A DNA stretch of 64,000 nucleotides from JAICYJ01 sp963766445. GTDB lineage: Bacteria; Actinomycetota; Thermoleophilia; Gaiellales; JAICJC01. This document shows, piece by piece, positions 36,194 to 44,939 of this stretch (positions are counted from its first letter, which is position 1; each line of letters starts with the position of its first letter). The translations under genes were made by a program, and so were the position numbers. The stretch spans positions 124,001 to 188,000 of the forward strand of contig CAVXZW010000025.1 in the NCBI GenBank assembly GCA_963766445.1, given 5' to 3'. Below the pieces are notes generated by a model. It saw only the letters and a list, made by a program, of their open reading frames with translations. It had not been told where the DNA came from and ran no database searches.

Positions 36194-36462
36194 GCACCCG
36201 CTCGTGCCCGGAGTGGCCGGAGCTGCTCGACCGCGCCCCCGACCTGCACTTCAAGCACTACACCGCCGACGAACTCCAGCTGGCCGCCGACATCGTGGTC
36301 GCGCTGGGTCCGGGCGTGCGCCTGTCCGAGATCGAGGTCTGCGCAGACACCCAGCGAAACGTTTTCTACGCAGCACACACCGACCCGCGTCTGGCCGAGG
36401 CGCTCAGCCGCAGCTACTGGCAGGAGCTGGACAGCTGGACGGGGGAAACCGGATCCCCGTAA
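36190..36462 (+). CDS. Small uncharacterised protein (90 aa)
   Basis: An ORF that starts inside the chain-length gene stop (ATGA), so translational coupling is likely. It encodes an acidic soluble protein without membrane segment or signal: MSTRSCPEWPELLDRAPDLH at the N-terminus, then KHYTADELQLAADIVVAL. I do not recognise a family. The tight overlap and normal codon use support it as a real gene. Confidence 0.55.
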   Translation: MSTRSCPEWPELLDRAPDLHFKHYTADELQLAADIVVALGPGVRLSEIEVCADTQRNVFYAAHTDPRLAEALSRSYWQELDSWTGETGSP

Positions 36463-36570
36463 GCGGTTCCTGGCACACCGGGACGGGGGATACGCCGATC
36501 GCGGCCTGGATCCGATCTCTTCAGTAGATGGGATCGATCCGATTCCAACTCACGCTGGGGGGAACACCAG

Positions 36571-36741
36571 ATGAGCAAGGCAGAGCCCACGCGGGAGCTC
36601 GCACCCGTGCAGCCATCGCACGCGGACGAGATACCCGAACACGATCCAATCGAGATCCAGCGACTGCTGGCGTGGTACTTCCACGGAGAGGATCCGCCCC
36701 GGACCAGTGGCGGCGAGCGCGAACTTCGCGACGCGGCCTGA
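36571..36741 (+). CDS. Small acidic protein (56 aa), unrecognised
   Basis: A short ORF preceded by GGGGGGAA (ribosome site) seven nt before ATG 36571 and followed 13 nt later by a strong terminator. The product is acidic (HADEIPEHDPIEIQRLLAWY in the middle) and ends GGERELRDAA. No domain recognised. The 108 bp between it and the previous gene hold an imperfect inverted repeat around GGATCCGATC/GATCGATCC but no clear promoter. The good ribosome site and dedicated terminator argue that it is expressed. Confidence 0.45.
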   Translation: MSKAEPTRELAPVQPSHADEIPEHDPIEIQRLLAWYFHGEDPPRTSGGERELRDAA

Positions 36742-36754
36742 CCGGGACGTGAAA

Positions 36755-36789
36755 GCGGCGGGCCGTCCTCCCTGGGGACGGCCCGCCGC
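36755..36789. terminator. Bidirectional hairpin terminator
   Basis: GCGGCGGGCCGTCC (36755-36768) pairs perfectly with GGACGGCCCGCCGC (36776-36789), 7 nt loop. It lies between the small plus-strand gene and the 3' end of the minus-strand LysR gene and can serve both. Confidence 0.75.
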
Positions 36790-36798
36790 GCGAAACGC

Positions 36799-37698
36799 TC
36801 AGAACCTGCGCGCCAGCCAGGCCCGGCTCCAAGCCAGGAACGATGCCACCAAGCGCCCCGGCTGCTGGGTGGCCGGCCGCACCGTGGCAAAGTCGCGCAC
36901 CGGGTCGATCCCGGCCACGTCGGCCGCGGCCAGCGTCCCCCGCTCGAGCTCCCGCTCGACGGCCAGCTGCGACAGGAAGCTGACCCCGAACCCGGCCTCG
37001 ACCGCCGCCTTGGCCGACTCCTGCAGGCCCAGCTCCATGGCCACGTTCAGGTCGCGGGGCCGCACTCCGGCGCGGCGAAGCTCCTCCTCGATCACCGTGC
37101 GGACGCCGGCTCCGGCCTGCATCAGGATCAGCGGCTCGCGCACCAGCTCGGCCAGCTCGACGATGCCGCCGGCAAAGCGGTGGCCGGCCGGTACCGCCAG
37201 CACCACGCGGTCGCGCAGGAACGGCTCGTAGGTGAGAGCGCGGTGAGGTCGCGTCGCGCCGACCACGCCCAGCTCGAGCTCGCGTGCCAGCACCCGGTCG
37301 ATCACCGTCGAGGTAGCCTCGATCCGCAGCGACACCGTCACCTTCGGATGCTCCGCGCGGAACCCGCCCAGCAGCAGCGGTAGCACGTGCTCGCCGAGTC
37401 CCGTGCTGGAACCCACCACCAGTGACCCGGTCAGCTCACCGTCCCCGTCGGCCAGCTCGCGCTGGAACTCGTCGGACAGCGCCAGCATCCGTTGCGCGTA
37501 GCGGTGCACCATCACGCCTCGCTCGGTGAGGCGCGCGCCACGGCCGCCGCGGTCGAGCAACGGCTCGCCGATCTCACGCTCGAGTGCGCGTATCTGCTGG
37601 CTGACGGCCGGCTGGCTGACGCCCAGCGCCTCGGCGGCGGCCGAGAAGGAGCCGCGGTCGGCCACCTCGCTCAGCGTGCGCAGCTGTCGCAGATCCAT
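36799..37698 (-). CDS. LysR-family transcriptional regulator
   Basis: An intact protein of about 299 residues: winged helix-turn-helix at 1-60 (DLRQLRTLSEVADRGSFSAA, LGVSQPAVSQQIRALE) and a periplasmic-binding-like effector domain with SLRIEATSTVIDRVLARELE. The effector domain resembles the CysB/CysL/CbbR branch but the ligand cannot be told. ATG 37698 is chosen because TAAGCT lies 6 nt before it; GTG 37704 would abut the -10 box. No gene is divergently paired; the palindromic repeat at 37722-37852 lies upstream. Confidence 0.85.
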   Translation of the reverse strand: MDLRQLRTLSEVADRGSFSAAAEALGVSQPAVSQQIRALEREIGEPLLDRGGRGARLTERGVMVHRYAQRMLALSDEFQRELADGDGELTGSLVVGSSTGLGEHVLPLLLGGFRAEHPKVTVSLRIEATSTVIDRVLARELELGVVGATRPHRALTYEPFLRDRVVLAVPAGHRFAGGIVELAELVREPLILMQAGAGVRTVIEEELRRAGVRPRDLNVAMELGLQESAKAAVEAGFGVSFLSQLAVERELERGTLAAADVAGIDPVRDFATVRPATQQPGRLVASFLAWSRAWLARRF

Positions 37699-37720
37699 AA
37701 GCACAGCTTATCGCAGGTGA
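37697..37720 (-). promoter_or_regulatory. LysR gene -10 box overlapped by short palindromes
   Basis: On the minus strand TAAGCT (complement of 37705-37710) is the -10 box. It lies within ATAAG-cacag-CTTAT (37697-37711), and the adjacent TATC-N6-GATA resembles a LysR half-site pair. Autoregulation is plausible. Confidence 0.45.
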
Positions 37721-37721
37721 T

Positions 37722-37852
37722 ACGGAGGTGCCGGGCACCGTTCCATCAGCCGTGTAACCGTCGTGACGCTGACGCGCGTGTTTCGGCCGGATTGCGTCAC
37801 GATGAGGTGACGCCGCGGTCACGGGCGTTACGACGGTGCCCGGCACCTCCGT
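37722..37852. repeat. REP-like palindromic element with perfect 20 bp inverted ends
   Basis: ACGGAGGTGCCGGGCACCGT (37722-37741) recurs perfectly inverted at 37833-37852. The arms contain the self-complementary core GGTGCCxGGCACC. Between them are several GTCACG/CGTGAC/GTTACG words. It fills most of the 215 bp gap between the LysR gene and the DUF354 gene. The core resembles short palindromes widely dispersed in some bacterial genomes (REP-like), which are often moved by Y1-type transposases; none is in the window. Confidence 0.75.
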
Positions 37853-37913
37853 CCCACGCGCGCGCCGCCTGCCGTTCGCCCTACGCGCTGAAACGCTTAT
37901 GGGCGGCCGACTG

Positions 37914-38930
37914 TCAGCGTCGTACGAGGCCCTGAACGGCCAGGTCGATCAGCCGGTCGGGGTCGCGCCGGACGCGGTCGTGTGCGGACGCGGGCTTGCG
38001 TTCCAGCACCAGATCCCCCAGCCGCTCCAGCGGGCGCAACCGCCCCTCTGCGATCAACAGTTCATCCACCCCGCCCAGCCTTCCGGCGAAGGTCGTGTAG
38101 ACCGGCGTGCCCAGCACCACCGCCTCGCGGTTCATGGTGCCTCCCGCGCTGATCACGAGATCGGCGCCCGCCACCAGGCTCTGGCCGTCCACTGCTGACT
38201 CCGGCACCAGCAGCGAGGGCAGCGCCATCGCCCGGATCCGCCGTGCCTGGTCCGGCGTGCGTGGCAGCACCACCCCGCGCACCCGTTCGCTCCTGCCCAG
38301 CTGCTCGAGCAGCGCGTCGAACAGCGGGTTCTCGAACCGGTGGTAGAGGGCCAGGTCGGCCGGCGGTCGCAGCACCAGCCCGATCCGCTCGCCGTTCAGC
38401 CCGAGCGCCGCGGGCACGGCCGCATCCGGCCGGAAGTTGGCCAGGTAGTACTCCTCCTTGAGGCCCGGGTACGTGACCAGCTTGGGCGGACGCGCGCCGT
38501 ACCCAGCCACCCGCTCCGGCGGGATCGCGTCGGGCATCAGCACCCGATGCGCCAGCCGGCAGTTGAGCCCGTGCTGCAGCCGCGCGTACTCGTAGTCGAA
38601 CATCGTCGTGTTCGGCACCCGCAGCGCGCGGCAGGCCATCGGCAGGTCGGTCGACCCGTGCGCCCACGCCACGTCGAAGCGGCCACGCCGCCCGAACCGG
38701 GTCATCGCCGTCACCCTGCCGGCCGCCGCCCGCGCCTTGCCCGGCCGCGACCCGCCGCCGTGATGCCCGACCACCGTGTGCTCGATCCCGTGCAGCTCCA
38801 GCAGTGAGATCGTCTGCGCGAACGCCCGCGCCGTCACCGACACGTCCCAGCCACGCGCCTGCATCCGGCGCACCAGCGGCACGAAGATAGGCACGTGGGG
38901 CGAGTTGGTGAGGTCGATCCAGACGCGCAC
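37914..38930 (-). CDS. DUF354 family GT-B-fold protein
   Basis: An intact 338-residue protein of the DUF354 family, which has a glycosyltransferase-B / UDP-GlcNAc-2-epimerase-like fold. Signatures are RVWIDLTNSPHVPIFVPLVR, ARAFAQTISLLELHGI, TMFDYEYARLQHGLNCRLAH, TYPGLKEEYYL and ISAGGTMNREAVVLGTPVY. The exact reaction is not established for the family; it is common in surface-glycan loci. It is 12 nt downstream of the aminotransferase gene on the same strand. Confidence 0.75.
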   Translation of the reverse strand: MRVWIDLTNSPHVPIFVPLVRRMQARGWDVSVTARAFAQTISLLELHGIEHTVVGHHGGGSRPGKARAAAGRVTAMTRFGRRGRFDVAWAHGSTDLPMACRALRVPNTTMFDYEYARLQHGLNCRLAHRVLMPDAIPPERVAGYGARPPKLVTYPGLKEEYYLANFRPDAAVPAALGLNGERIGLVLRPPADLALYHRFENPLFDALLEQLGRSERVRGVVLPRTPDQARRIRAMALPSLLVPESAVDGQSLVAGADLVISAGGTMNREAVVLGTPVYTTFAGRLGGVDELLIAEGRLRPLERLGDLVLERKPASAHDRVRRDPDRLIDLAVQGLVRR

Positions 38931-38942
38931 GGGCGTCAGATG

Positions 38943-40052
38943 CTACGCCGCGGCCGAGGCCGCACCGCGGACCGCGTTCACGACCTCGCGTTGCTGCTCC
39001 TCGACGAGCGTCGGGAACATCGGCAGCGCCAGCCCCTCGCGAGACGCCGCCTCCGTCACGGGCAGCGATCCTTCCCGGTAGCCCAGGTGCCGGAACACCG
39101 GCTGCAGGTGGTGCGGCTGGCCGTAGTACACCGCCGACGCGACCCCCGCCTCCTTGAGCCGCCGCTGCAGCTGCTCGCGGGCGGGCGTCCGCACCACGTA
39201 CAGGTGGTAGATGTGCGAGCGCCCGGGAGCGACCTCGGGCAGCGACACGTGCTCACCCAGCCCCAGGTCGCGATAGCGGGCGGCCGCCGCCATGCGGGCC
39301 TCGTTCCACCCGTCCACCTCGGGCAGGAACCGCCGCAGGATCACGGCCTGCATCTCGTCCAGCCGCGAGTTGACGCCGATCTGTTCGAATACCCGCTTGT
39401 CGCGCGACCCGTGAAACCGCAGCAGGCGCACCTTCTCGGCGATCTCCTCGCTGGAGGCCATCGCCATGCCGGCGTCGCCCATCGCCGGGAAGTTCTTGGT
39501 CGGGAAGAACGAGAATGTGGCCACGTCGCCGTAGCTGCCGGCCCGGTAGCCTTCGAAGGTCGCCCCGAAGGCCTGCGCCGCATCCTCGATCAGCGCGATC
39601 CCATGCCGGTCGGCCAGCTCCCGGAAGCCCCGCAGGTCGGCGGTCTGGCCGAAGATGTGGACGGGCATCACGGCCCGCGTGCGGTCCGTGATGGCCGCCT
39701 CGGCTGCGTCCGGGTCGAGGCACAGGGATACGGAGTCGACGTCGGCGAACACGGGCGTCGCGCCGCGGCGAGCGATCGCCTCGGCGGTCGCAAAGAAGGT
39801 GTAGGCGGTGGTCACGACCTCGTCCCCGGGGCCGATGCCGAGTGCCTGCAGGCCCAGTTCGAGCGCATCGGTGCCGTTTGCGACGGCCACCGCGTGCCCG
39901 TAGCCAACCGACGCCGCCACCTCGACCTCGAGCGCCCGCACGTTAGGTCCCAGGATGAACCGGCCGGAGTCGATCACGTCGCCGACGAGCTCTTTTATCT
40001 CTGGCAGCAGATGCTCGTACTGCGCCTTGATGTCCATCAAAGGAACCGACAC
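38943..40052 (-). CDS. DegT/DnrJ/EryC1/StrS sugar aminotransferase
   Basis: An intact 369-residue PLP enzyme. PLMDIKAQYEHLLPEI opens it, SGRFILGPNVRALE and VANGTDALELGLQALGI follow, the PLP aspartate is in LIEDAAQAFGA, and the Schiff-base lysine is in SFFPTKNFPAMGDAG. These enzymes transaminate keto-sugar nucleotides to amino sugars for surface glycans. It is followed by the DUF354 gene, suggesting an amino-sugar branch. GTG start; DedA gene lies just upstream on the same strand. Confidence 0.9.
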   Translation of the reverse strand: MSVPLMDIKAQYEHLLPEIKELVGDVIDSGRFILGPNVRALEVEVAASVGYGHAVAVANGTDALELGLQALGIGPGDEVVTTAYTFFATAEAIARRGATPVFADVDSVSLCLDPDAAEAAITDRTRAVMPVHIFGQTADLRGFRELADRHGIALIEDAAQAFGATFEGYRAGSYGDVATFSFFPTKNFPAMGDAGMAMASSEEIAEKVRLLRFHGSRDKRVFEQIGVNSRLDEMQAVILRRFLPEVDGWNEARMAAAARYRDLGLGEHVSLPEVAPGRSHIYHLYVVRTPAREQLQRRLKEAGVASAVYYGQPHHLQPVFRHLGYREGSLPVTEAASREGLALPMFPTLVEEQQREVVNAVRGAASAAA

Positions 40053-40065
40053 AAGGAGGCCGAGT

Positions 40066-40659
40066 CTAGACGGCCGACTGCCGCCTTCGTCGCAGTAGCC
40101 ACCAGCCCGCGAGCGCCACCGCAGCCACCACGACCAGGTAGTCGAGGTAGCCCAGCCGGTGGTGCCAGGTGTCCCAGTTCGCGCCGGCCGCGTCGCCGAT
40201 CCAGACGAGCGCGAGGCACCACGGCAGGCAGCCCAGGAACGTCAGCACCGAGAACCGCAGCAGCGGCATCCGCGCCACTCCGGCCGGCAGCGAGATGAAC
40301 GTGCGCACCAGCGGCACCATCCGAGCGAAGAACACGACAGGCGAGCCGTAGCGGTCGAACCAGCGCTGCGCCTGGTCGATGCGCCTGGTGCTGTGGTCGT
40401 GCCGCAGGATCGCATAGTCGACGCCGTAGGCCCCCACCCCCCAGGCGATCCACGAGCCCACGAGATTGGCGAACGCGCCCACCAGCACCGCCTGCCAGAA
40501 CACCAGCTCGCCCTGCGACACCAGGTAGCCGGCGTACACCATCGTCACCTCGCTGGGGATCGGGATGCACGCGCTCTCGAGCACCATCAGCGCGAAGATG
40601 GCGGTCAGGCCGTGTGCCGCCACCTGGTCCTGCACCCAGTTCGCCAGCGAGGTCAGCAC
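40066..40659 (-). CDS. DedA family membrane protein
   Basis: An intact 197-residue protein with four to five membrane segments and the DedA signatures ESACIPIPSEVTM and FFARMVPLVRTFISLPAG (the R-xxP-xxR pair needed in characterised members). DedA proteins include undecaprenyl-phosphate and phospholipid flippases, which fits a region devoted to undecaprenyl-linked glycans. GTG 40659 start is 7 nt after the stop of the upstream methyltransferase gene. Confidence 0.85.
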   Translation of the reverse strand: MLTSLANWVQDQVAAHGLTAIFALMVLESACIPIPSEVTMVYAGYLVSQGELVFWQAVLVGAFANLVGSWIAWGVGAYGVDYAILRHDHSTRRIDQAQRWFDRYGSPVVFFARMVPLVRTFISLPAGVARMPLLRFSVLTFLGCLPWCLALVWIGDAAGANWDTWHHRLGYLDYLVVVAAVALAGWWLLRRRRQSAV

Positions 40660-40665
40660 AGCGGG

Positions 40666-41913
40666 TCAGACACGCGCGACGGCGATCAGGGACGGCATCT
40701 CGAACGTGATGTAGCCGTCGGCGCGGAGGTGTTCCAGCCTCGGTGCCAGCTCGGTGACGACGGCGGCCCGCCGGTCATCGCCGGCTGCGGCGAACGGGCC
40801 GGCGGCAGGGTTCGACCCGGCAACCCCGGCGGCGAACTGCTCCGGGCCACCGGCGAACCGGGCACGCACCCGCTCGATCTCGATCACGACGTCGTCGTAC
40901 CCAGCCTCCTCCAGCAGCCGCCGCAGCTCGCCCGGGTCGGACAGACCGTATGGCGCGCGCAGGATGTCCGCGACGTCGCGGCCGATGTGGCGATCGATGG
41001 CCTCGGTCAGGGCATACCACCCGGCCGTTTCCGGCAGATCCGTCCAGCATGCGATCGCCAGCCGGCCGCCCGGCGCGAGCACCCGGCGAAACTCGCGCAG
41101 CGCCGCGTCCCGATCCGGAAAGAACTGCAGGCCCTGCTGGCAGGTGACGAGGGTGAAGGCCCCGTCGTCGAACGGGAGCTCGTCGGCGGAGCCCTGCACG
41201 TAGTCGATCGGTGCATCGCCCTCGGCGGGCGGCCACGTGCGCGCCCGGGCGAGCATGCCCTCGCCCAGATCCAGGCCGGTGACGTGCCCGCCGGACCCGC
41301 TGCGGGAGGCGATCGTGCGGGTGAGCACGCCCGTCCCGCAGGCGACGTCGAGCGCACGCTCGCCGGAGCTGACCTCGACCGCATCCGCCACCGCCTCGGC
41401 CAGGGGCACGAACATGGCCGGAGCCAGATACCGCTCGTAGCTGGCCGGCGCGCCGGGGTCGTTCGCCCGCCCATGGCGCTGCTCACGACGACGCCTCTGC
41501 TGAGCAGGACGCATCGCCTCCTGCTCGAGCAGCTCCAGCTGCCGCTTGAGGCCGTGCTCGATCGGCCCCTTGGCCACGACCGCCAGCAGCCGGGGCAGCT
41601 CCACGACGGCGGTGAGCGTGACGCGGCTGCCGCTGCCGTCCGGCTCGACCACGAACTCGGTGCTGCCCTCACGGATGCCGTCCACCCGGTGCTCAACCAG
41701 CCGCCGCGGCGGCTCCAGCTCCGTCCGCCGCACCAGCATCCGCTCGCTCTTGCCCATCGCCGACACCGTGCACGAGATCTCACCGGAGCCGAGCACCTCG
41801 ACATGCGACACCGACGTCGGCAGCGTGCGCACGTGGCGGTGGGGATCGCTGATCACGTCCCAGACGTCTTGCGGGGCGGCCGACGGCATCCGCCTCGAGA
41901 CGGACGCCTTCAC
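40666..41913 (-). CDS. SRPBCC domain plus SAM methyltransferase in one open frame
   Basis: One uninterrupted frame of about 415 residues holds two proteins' worth of domains. Residues 1-145 are a START/SRPBCC ligand-binding fold (PQDVWDVISDPHRHVRTLP, GSRVTLTAVVELPRLLAVV). Residues 150-415 are a class I methyltransferase with ALDVACGTGVLTRTIA (motif I), VTGLDLGEGML, CQQGLQFFPDRDAAL and LAPGGRLAIACW. The linker (RRRREQRHGRANDPG) is odd: ATG 41474 lies one base out of frame just where a separate methyltransferase would start, so a single-base loss joining two genes is possible. GTG 41913 overlaps the mqnC stop. Confidence 0.65.
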   Translation of the reverse strand: MKASVSRRMPSAAPQDVWDVISDPHRHVRTLPTSVSHVEVLGSGEISCTVSAMGKSERMLVRRTELEPPRRLVEHRVDGIREGSTEFVVEPDGSGSRVTLTAVVELPRLLAVVAKGPIEHGLKRQLELLEQEAMRPAQQRRRREQRHGRANDPGAPASYERYLAPAMFVPLAEAVADAVEVSSGERALDVACGTGVLTRTIASRSGSGGHVTGLDLGEGMLARARTWPPAEGDAPIDYVQGSADELPFDDGAFTLVTCQQGLQFFPDRDAALREFRRVLAPGGRLAIACWTDLPETAGWYALTEAIDRHIGRDVADILRAPYGLSDPGELRRLLEEAGYDDVVIEIERVRARFAGGPEQFAAGVAGSNPAAGPFAAAGDDRRAAVVTELAPRLEHLRADGYITFEMPSLIAVARV

Positions 41914-43025
41914 GACGCGGCAGCGAGCGGGAAGTCGCGCACCGTCCGGTACAGCGTGTCTCGCTGCGCCGGCCGGAAGCCCGCGTTTCGGATCGTGTGC
42001 AGGAAGTCGTCGACGCCCGCCCGGTGGGTCGTGCCCGCGGCCGAGACCACGTTCTCCTCGATCATGATCGAGCCCATGTCGTCGGCGCCGTAGAACAGCG
42101 CCACCTGACCTATCTTGATGCCCTGCGTCACCCACGAGCTCTGGATGTGGTCGACGTTGTCGAGGTAGATGCGGCTGACCGCCTGCATCAGCAGGTAGTC
42201 GAAGCTGGTCGGATACCACGTCACCTGCTGCGCCAGCTCCGTGTTGTCGGGCTGGAACGTCCAGCTGATGAAGGCACGGAAGCCGTGCATCTCGTCCTGC
42301 AGCTCGCGGATCCGCCGCAGGTGTTCGATCCGCTCGTCCAGCGTCTCGACGTGGCCCCACATCATGGTGGCGGTGGTGCTCATGCCGAGGCGGTGGGCCG
42401 CCCGCATGATCCCCAGCCACTCGTCGGAGGTGGTCTTGATCGGCGAGATGATGGTGCGCACGCGATCGACCAGGATCTCGGCGCCGCCGCCGGGCAGCGA
42501 GTCGAGGCCGGCGTCGCGCAGCCGCGACAGCGTCTCTGACGGGGTCAGCTTGGCCTTGCGCGCGATGTGCTGCACCTCGCTCGGCGACAGTGCGTGCAGG
42601 TGGATCGGGTAGCGCGCCTTGATCGACCGGAACAGGTCCTCATACCAGTCGATGCCGAGCTCCGGGTTGTGGCCACCCTGCATCAGCAGCGCCGTCCCGC
42701 CCAGCGCCAGCGTCTCCTCGATCTTCTTGTAGATCACCGGCCGCGGCAGCGTGTAGCCCTCGCGCCTGTCACCCGGCCGGCGGTAGAAGGCGCAGAAGTT
42801 GCAGTCGGTGTAACAGATGTTCGTGTAGTTGAGGTTGCGGTCGACGATGAACGTGACCCGGTCGGCGGGCGTCCGCCGGCAGCGCAGCTCGTGGGCGACG
42901 CGTCCGATCCGCACCAGCTCGCGCGACTCGAGCAGCGCGCGCGCGTCGTCGTCGGAGATGCGCTCGCCGGACAGCGCCTTGTCCAGGGCCAGCTGCACCG
43001 GGCTCGTGAGGGTCGCACCGATCAC
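41910..43025 (-). CDS. mqnC: Cyclic dehypoxanthinyl futalosine synthase
   Basis: An intact 371-residue radical SAM enzyme of the futalosine menaquinone pathway. The cluster motif is CYTDCNFCAFYRR (CxxxCxxC) after RNLNYTNI; then LMQGGHNPELGIDWYEDLF, SLPGGGAEILVDRVR, TTATMMWGHVETLDERIEHL and the late SIMIEENVVSAAGTTHRAG that separates it from MqnE. It cyclises dehypoxanthine futalosine. TAGCAT lies 7 nt before GTG 43025. The stop overlaps the next gene (GTGA). Confidence 0.92.
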   Translation of the reverse strand: MIGATLTSPVQLALDKALSGERISDDDARALLESRELVRIGRVAHELRCRRTPADRVTFIVDRNLNYTNICYTDCNFCAFYRRPGDRREGYTLPRPVIYKKIEETLALGGTALLMQGGHNPELGIDWYEDLFRSIKARYPIHLHALSPSEVQHIARKAKLTPSETLSRLRDAGLDSLPGGGAEILVDRVRTIISPIKTTSDEWLGIMRAAHRLGMSTTATMMWGHVETLDERIEHLRRIRELQDEMHGFRAFISWTFQPDNTELAQQVTWYPTSFDYLLMQAVSRIYLDNVDHIQSSWVTQGIKIGQVALFYGADDMGSIMIEENVVSAAGTTHRAGVDDFLHTIRNAGFRPAQRDTLYRTVRDFPLAAAS

Positions 43026-43032
43026 CAGGCGG

Positions 43033-43072
43033 ATGCTAGTTGAAACCCCGCGGCCGGTGAGGTCGGTAGCCT
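43033..43072. promoter_or_regulatory. Divergent leaderless promoters (mqnC minus, membrane protein plus)
   Basis: TAGCAT on the minus strand (complement of 43033-43038) is 7 nt from GTG 43025; TAGCCT on the plus strand (43067-43072) is 9 nt from ATG 43082. Confidence 0.5.
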
Positions 43073-43081
43073 CGCGTGCTG

Positions 43082-44903
43082 ATGTCCGCCGACGCCGCCG
43101 GAGCGATCATGCTACTGGCCCTCCTGGCCTGGGTCTGGGTGGTCGGCAGCGCGCTGGCCCGCGACCGGCCGGCGTCCGAGCGGTTCGCGGTCGGGGCGCT
43201 GGCCGTCTGCGCCCTGGCCTGGACGGCGATGGTGGCCGGTGCCCTCGGCGTCGGCCTGCTGGGAAGCAGCCTTGCAACGGCCGGGTCTGGCGCTGGCGGC
43301 GGCCGCCGTCTGCCTGGCGCTGCGTCCGCCCCTACGGGCGCGGAGGCCGGAGATCGCTCCGCTCGTCACCGGCTGCGTTGCAGGGCTCGTGCTGAGCGCC
43401 CCGCAGCTGGTGCTGTCGCTGGGTGCGCTGCAGCCGTCGCGCGGCGACCTGCTCTGGCACCTGGGCTGGATCCACCAGCTGGAGGACGGGGCCGCCACCC
43501 CTGGCGGGGTCTACGCCGGCGAGCCGAACGGCTACCCGTGGCTGTTCCATGCGCTGGCGGCGTGGATCGCAGGAGCGCTGCCGGGTGGGGCGGAGGGCGC
43601 GGTGTGGGCGATGCAGGGGTTCGGCCTGGCCTGTGCCGGCACCGGCATCTGGCTGCTGGCGATGGAGATCTGCGATCGGCGGTGGGCCGCCACCTGGAGC
43701 GTCGGCCTGTTCCTGGCGGCGGCCTCGCTGGGGTGGGCCGCCGACGCCCACGGGTACCGGTTCCACATGGCGACGATCGACGCCGGGCCCTTCCACGGCA
43801 GCCCGGTGCCGGCCCTGACGCCGGCGACGACGTTCCTGCCGCCGATGATCCCGCGCGACCTGGGGCTGGCGCTCGTGCCGATCGTGCTGTGGCTGGCGCT
43901 GCGGGCGATCTCGGGCCGGGCCGCGCTGTGGTGGGCCGTCGGTGCCGCCGGCGGTCTGGTGTTCCTGATCGCCCCGCCGGCCGGCCTGCTGTGCGCCGCA
44001 TGGGTGGCGGTGCTCGCGGTCATGGAACGCCGCCGGGACGCCTGGCGGGTGGCGCCGGCGGAGCGGCCGTGGTGGCGCCGTGGCTGGTTCCACTGGCGCT
44101 CGCCTACATCCGCTACCACGGCTTCGTCCAGACCGCGGAGCTCGATGCGGGCACGCCCAGCGCCGGCCAGTCGCTCGCCGCCGTGGGCCTGACGCTGCCG
44201 CTGGCGGTCGCGGGCATGGCCGTGCTGTCCCGGGAGCGACGCCCGGCGCTGTCCCGTTCGCTGGCCCTGGTGGCCGTGCCGGGGCTGGCGATCGCCGCGG
44301 GGCTGGTGGCGTCGCATGTCGACACCGGCGGCATCCCGGCCGCGCTCGTGGGCTGGCCGCGCTACCTGCCGTTCCTGGTGCTCGCGCTCTGCGTCCCGGC
44401 CGGCGTGGGCGCGGACGCGCTGGTCGCGGCCGCGGGCCAGCACCGGCCGGCGGCCGCCCTGGCGGCGGCCGCCCTGCTGGCCTGCCTGGCGCTCGGGTCG
44501 ACGGTGCTCGCCTCCGCCAGCATCTGGCGAGATCCGGTCTCGCCGCTGCTGGACTGCGGCTCGCTGCCGATCGATGCGGACACGCGCGTGGCCGTGGTCG
44601 CTCCCGAGCCCGCCGCGGACATGCTCAGCCTGCGGCTGTTCGCCCGCAGCGGTGCCCGGTTCTACTACCTGCGCACGGAGTCGGCCAACGTGCGATTCCG
44701 CAGCTGGCTGCAGGACGAGATCCCCGATCTGGCCGCCCGGCGCCGGGCGGTCGCGGCGACGCTGGCCGGCGGGCCGCCGCCGGCCGGGGTGGACGTCGTG
44801 CTCGCCAAACCCGGCGTCATCGCCTGCGGGAACCGGCACGCTGGTCGCCTCGTGTTCGTTCGGCGACCGGCGGTGGGACCTGACGCGCACCGGTTCGCCG
44901 TGA
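43082..44903 (+). CDS. Large polytopic membrane protein, GT-C-like (three frameshifts)
   Basis: About 600 residues with 12 or more hydrophobic segments. The first long outer loop has SRGDLLWHLGWIHQLEDG followed by GYPWLFHALAAWIAG, the D-x-x-xH ... YPxxxH arrangement of lipid-dependent GT-C-like proteins. The distal part is soluble (VAVVAPEPAADMLSLRLFAR) and ends DRRWDLTRTGSP. Breaks near 43272, 44068 and 44831. The related gene at 24102 shows the same loop pattern. Function as a lipid-linked sugar transferase is inference. Confidence 0.55.
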
Positions 44904-44926
44904 CATCTTCGGCCACCGCCGGGCGG

Positions 44927-44932
44927 TACCCT
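44927..44932 (+). promoter_or_regulatory. -10 box for the second membrane protein
   Basis: TACCCT ends 7 nt before GTG 44940. Confidence 0.45.
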
Positions 44933-44939
44933 CCCGTGG

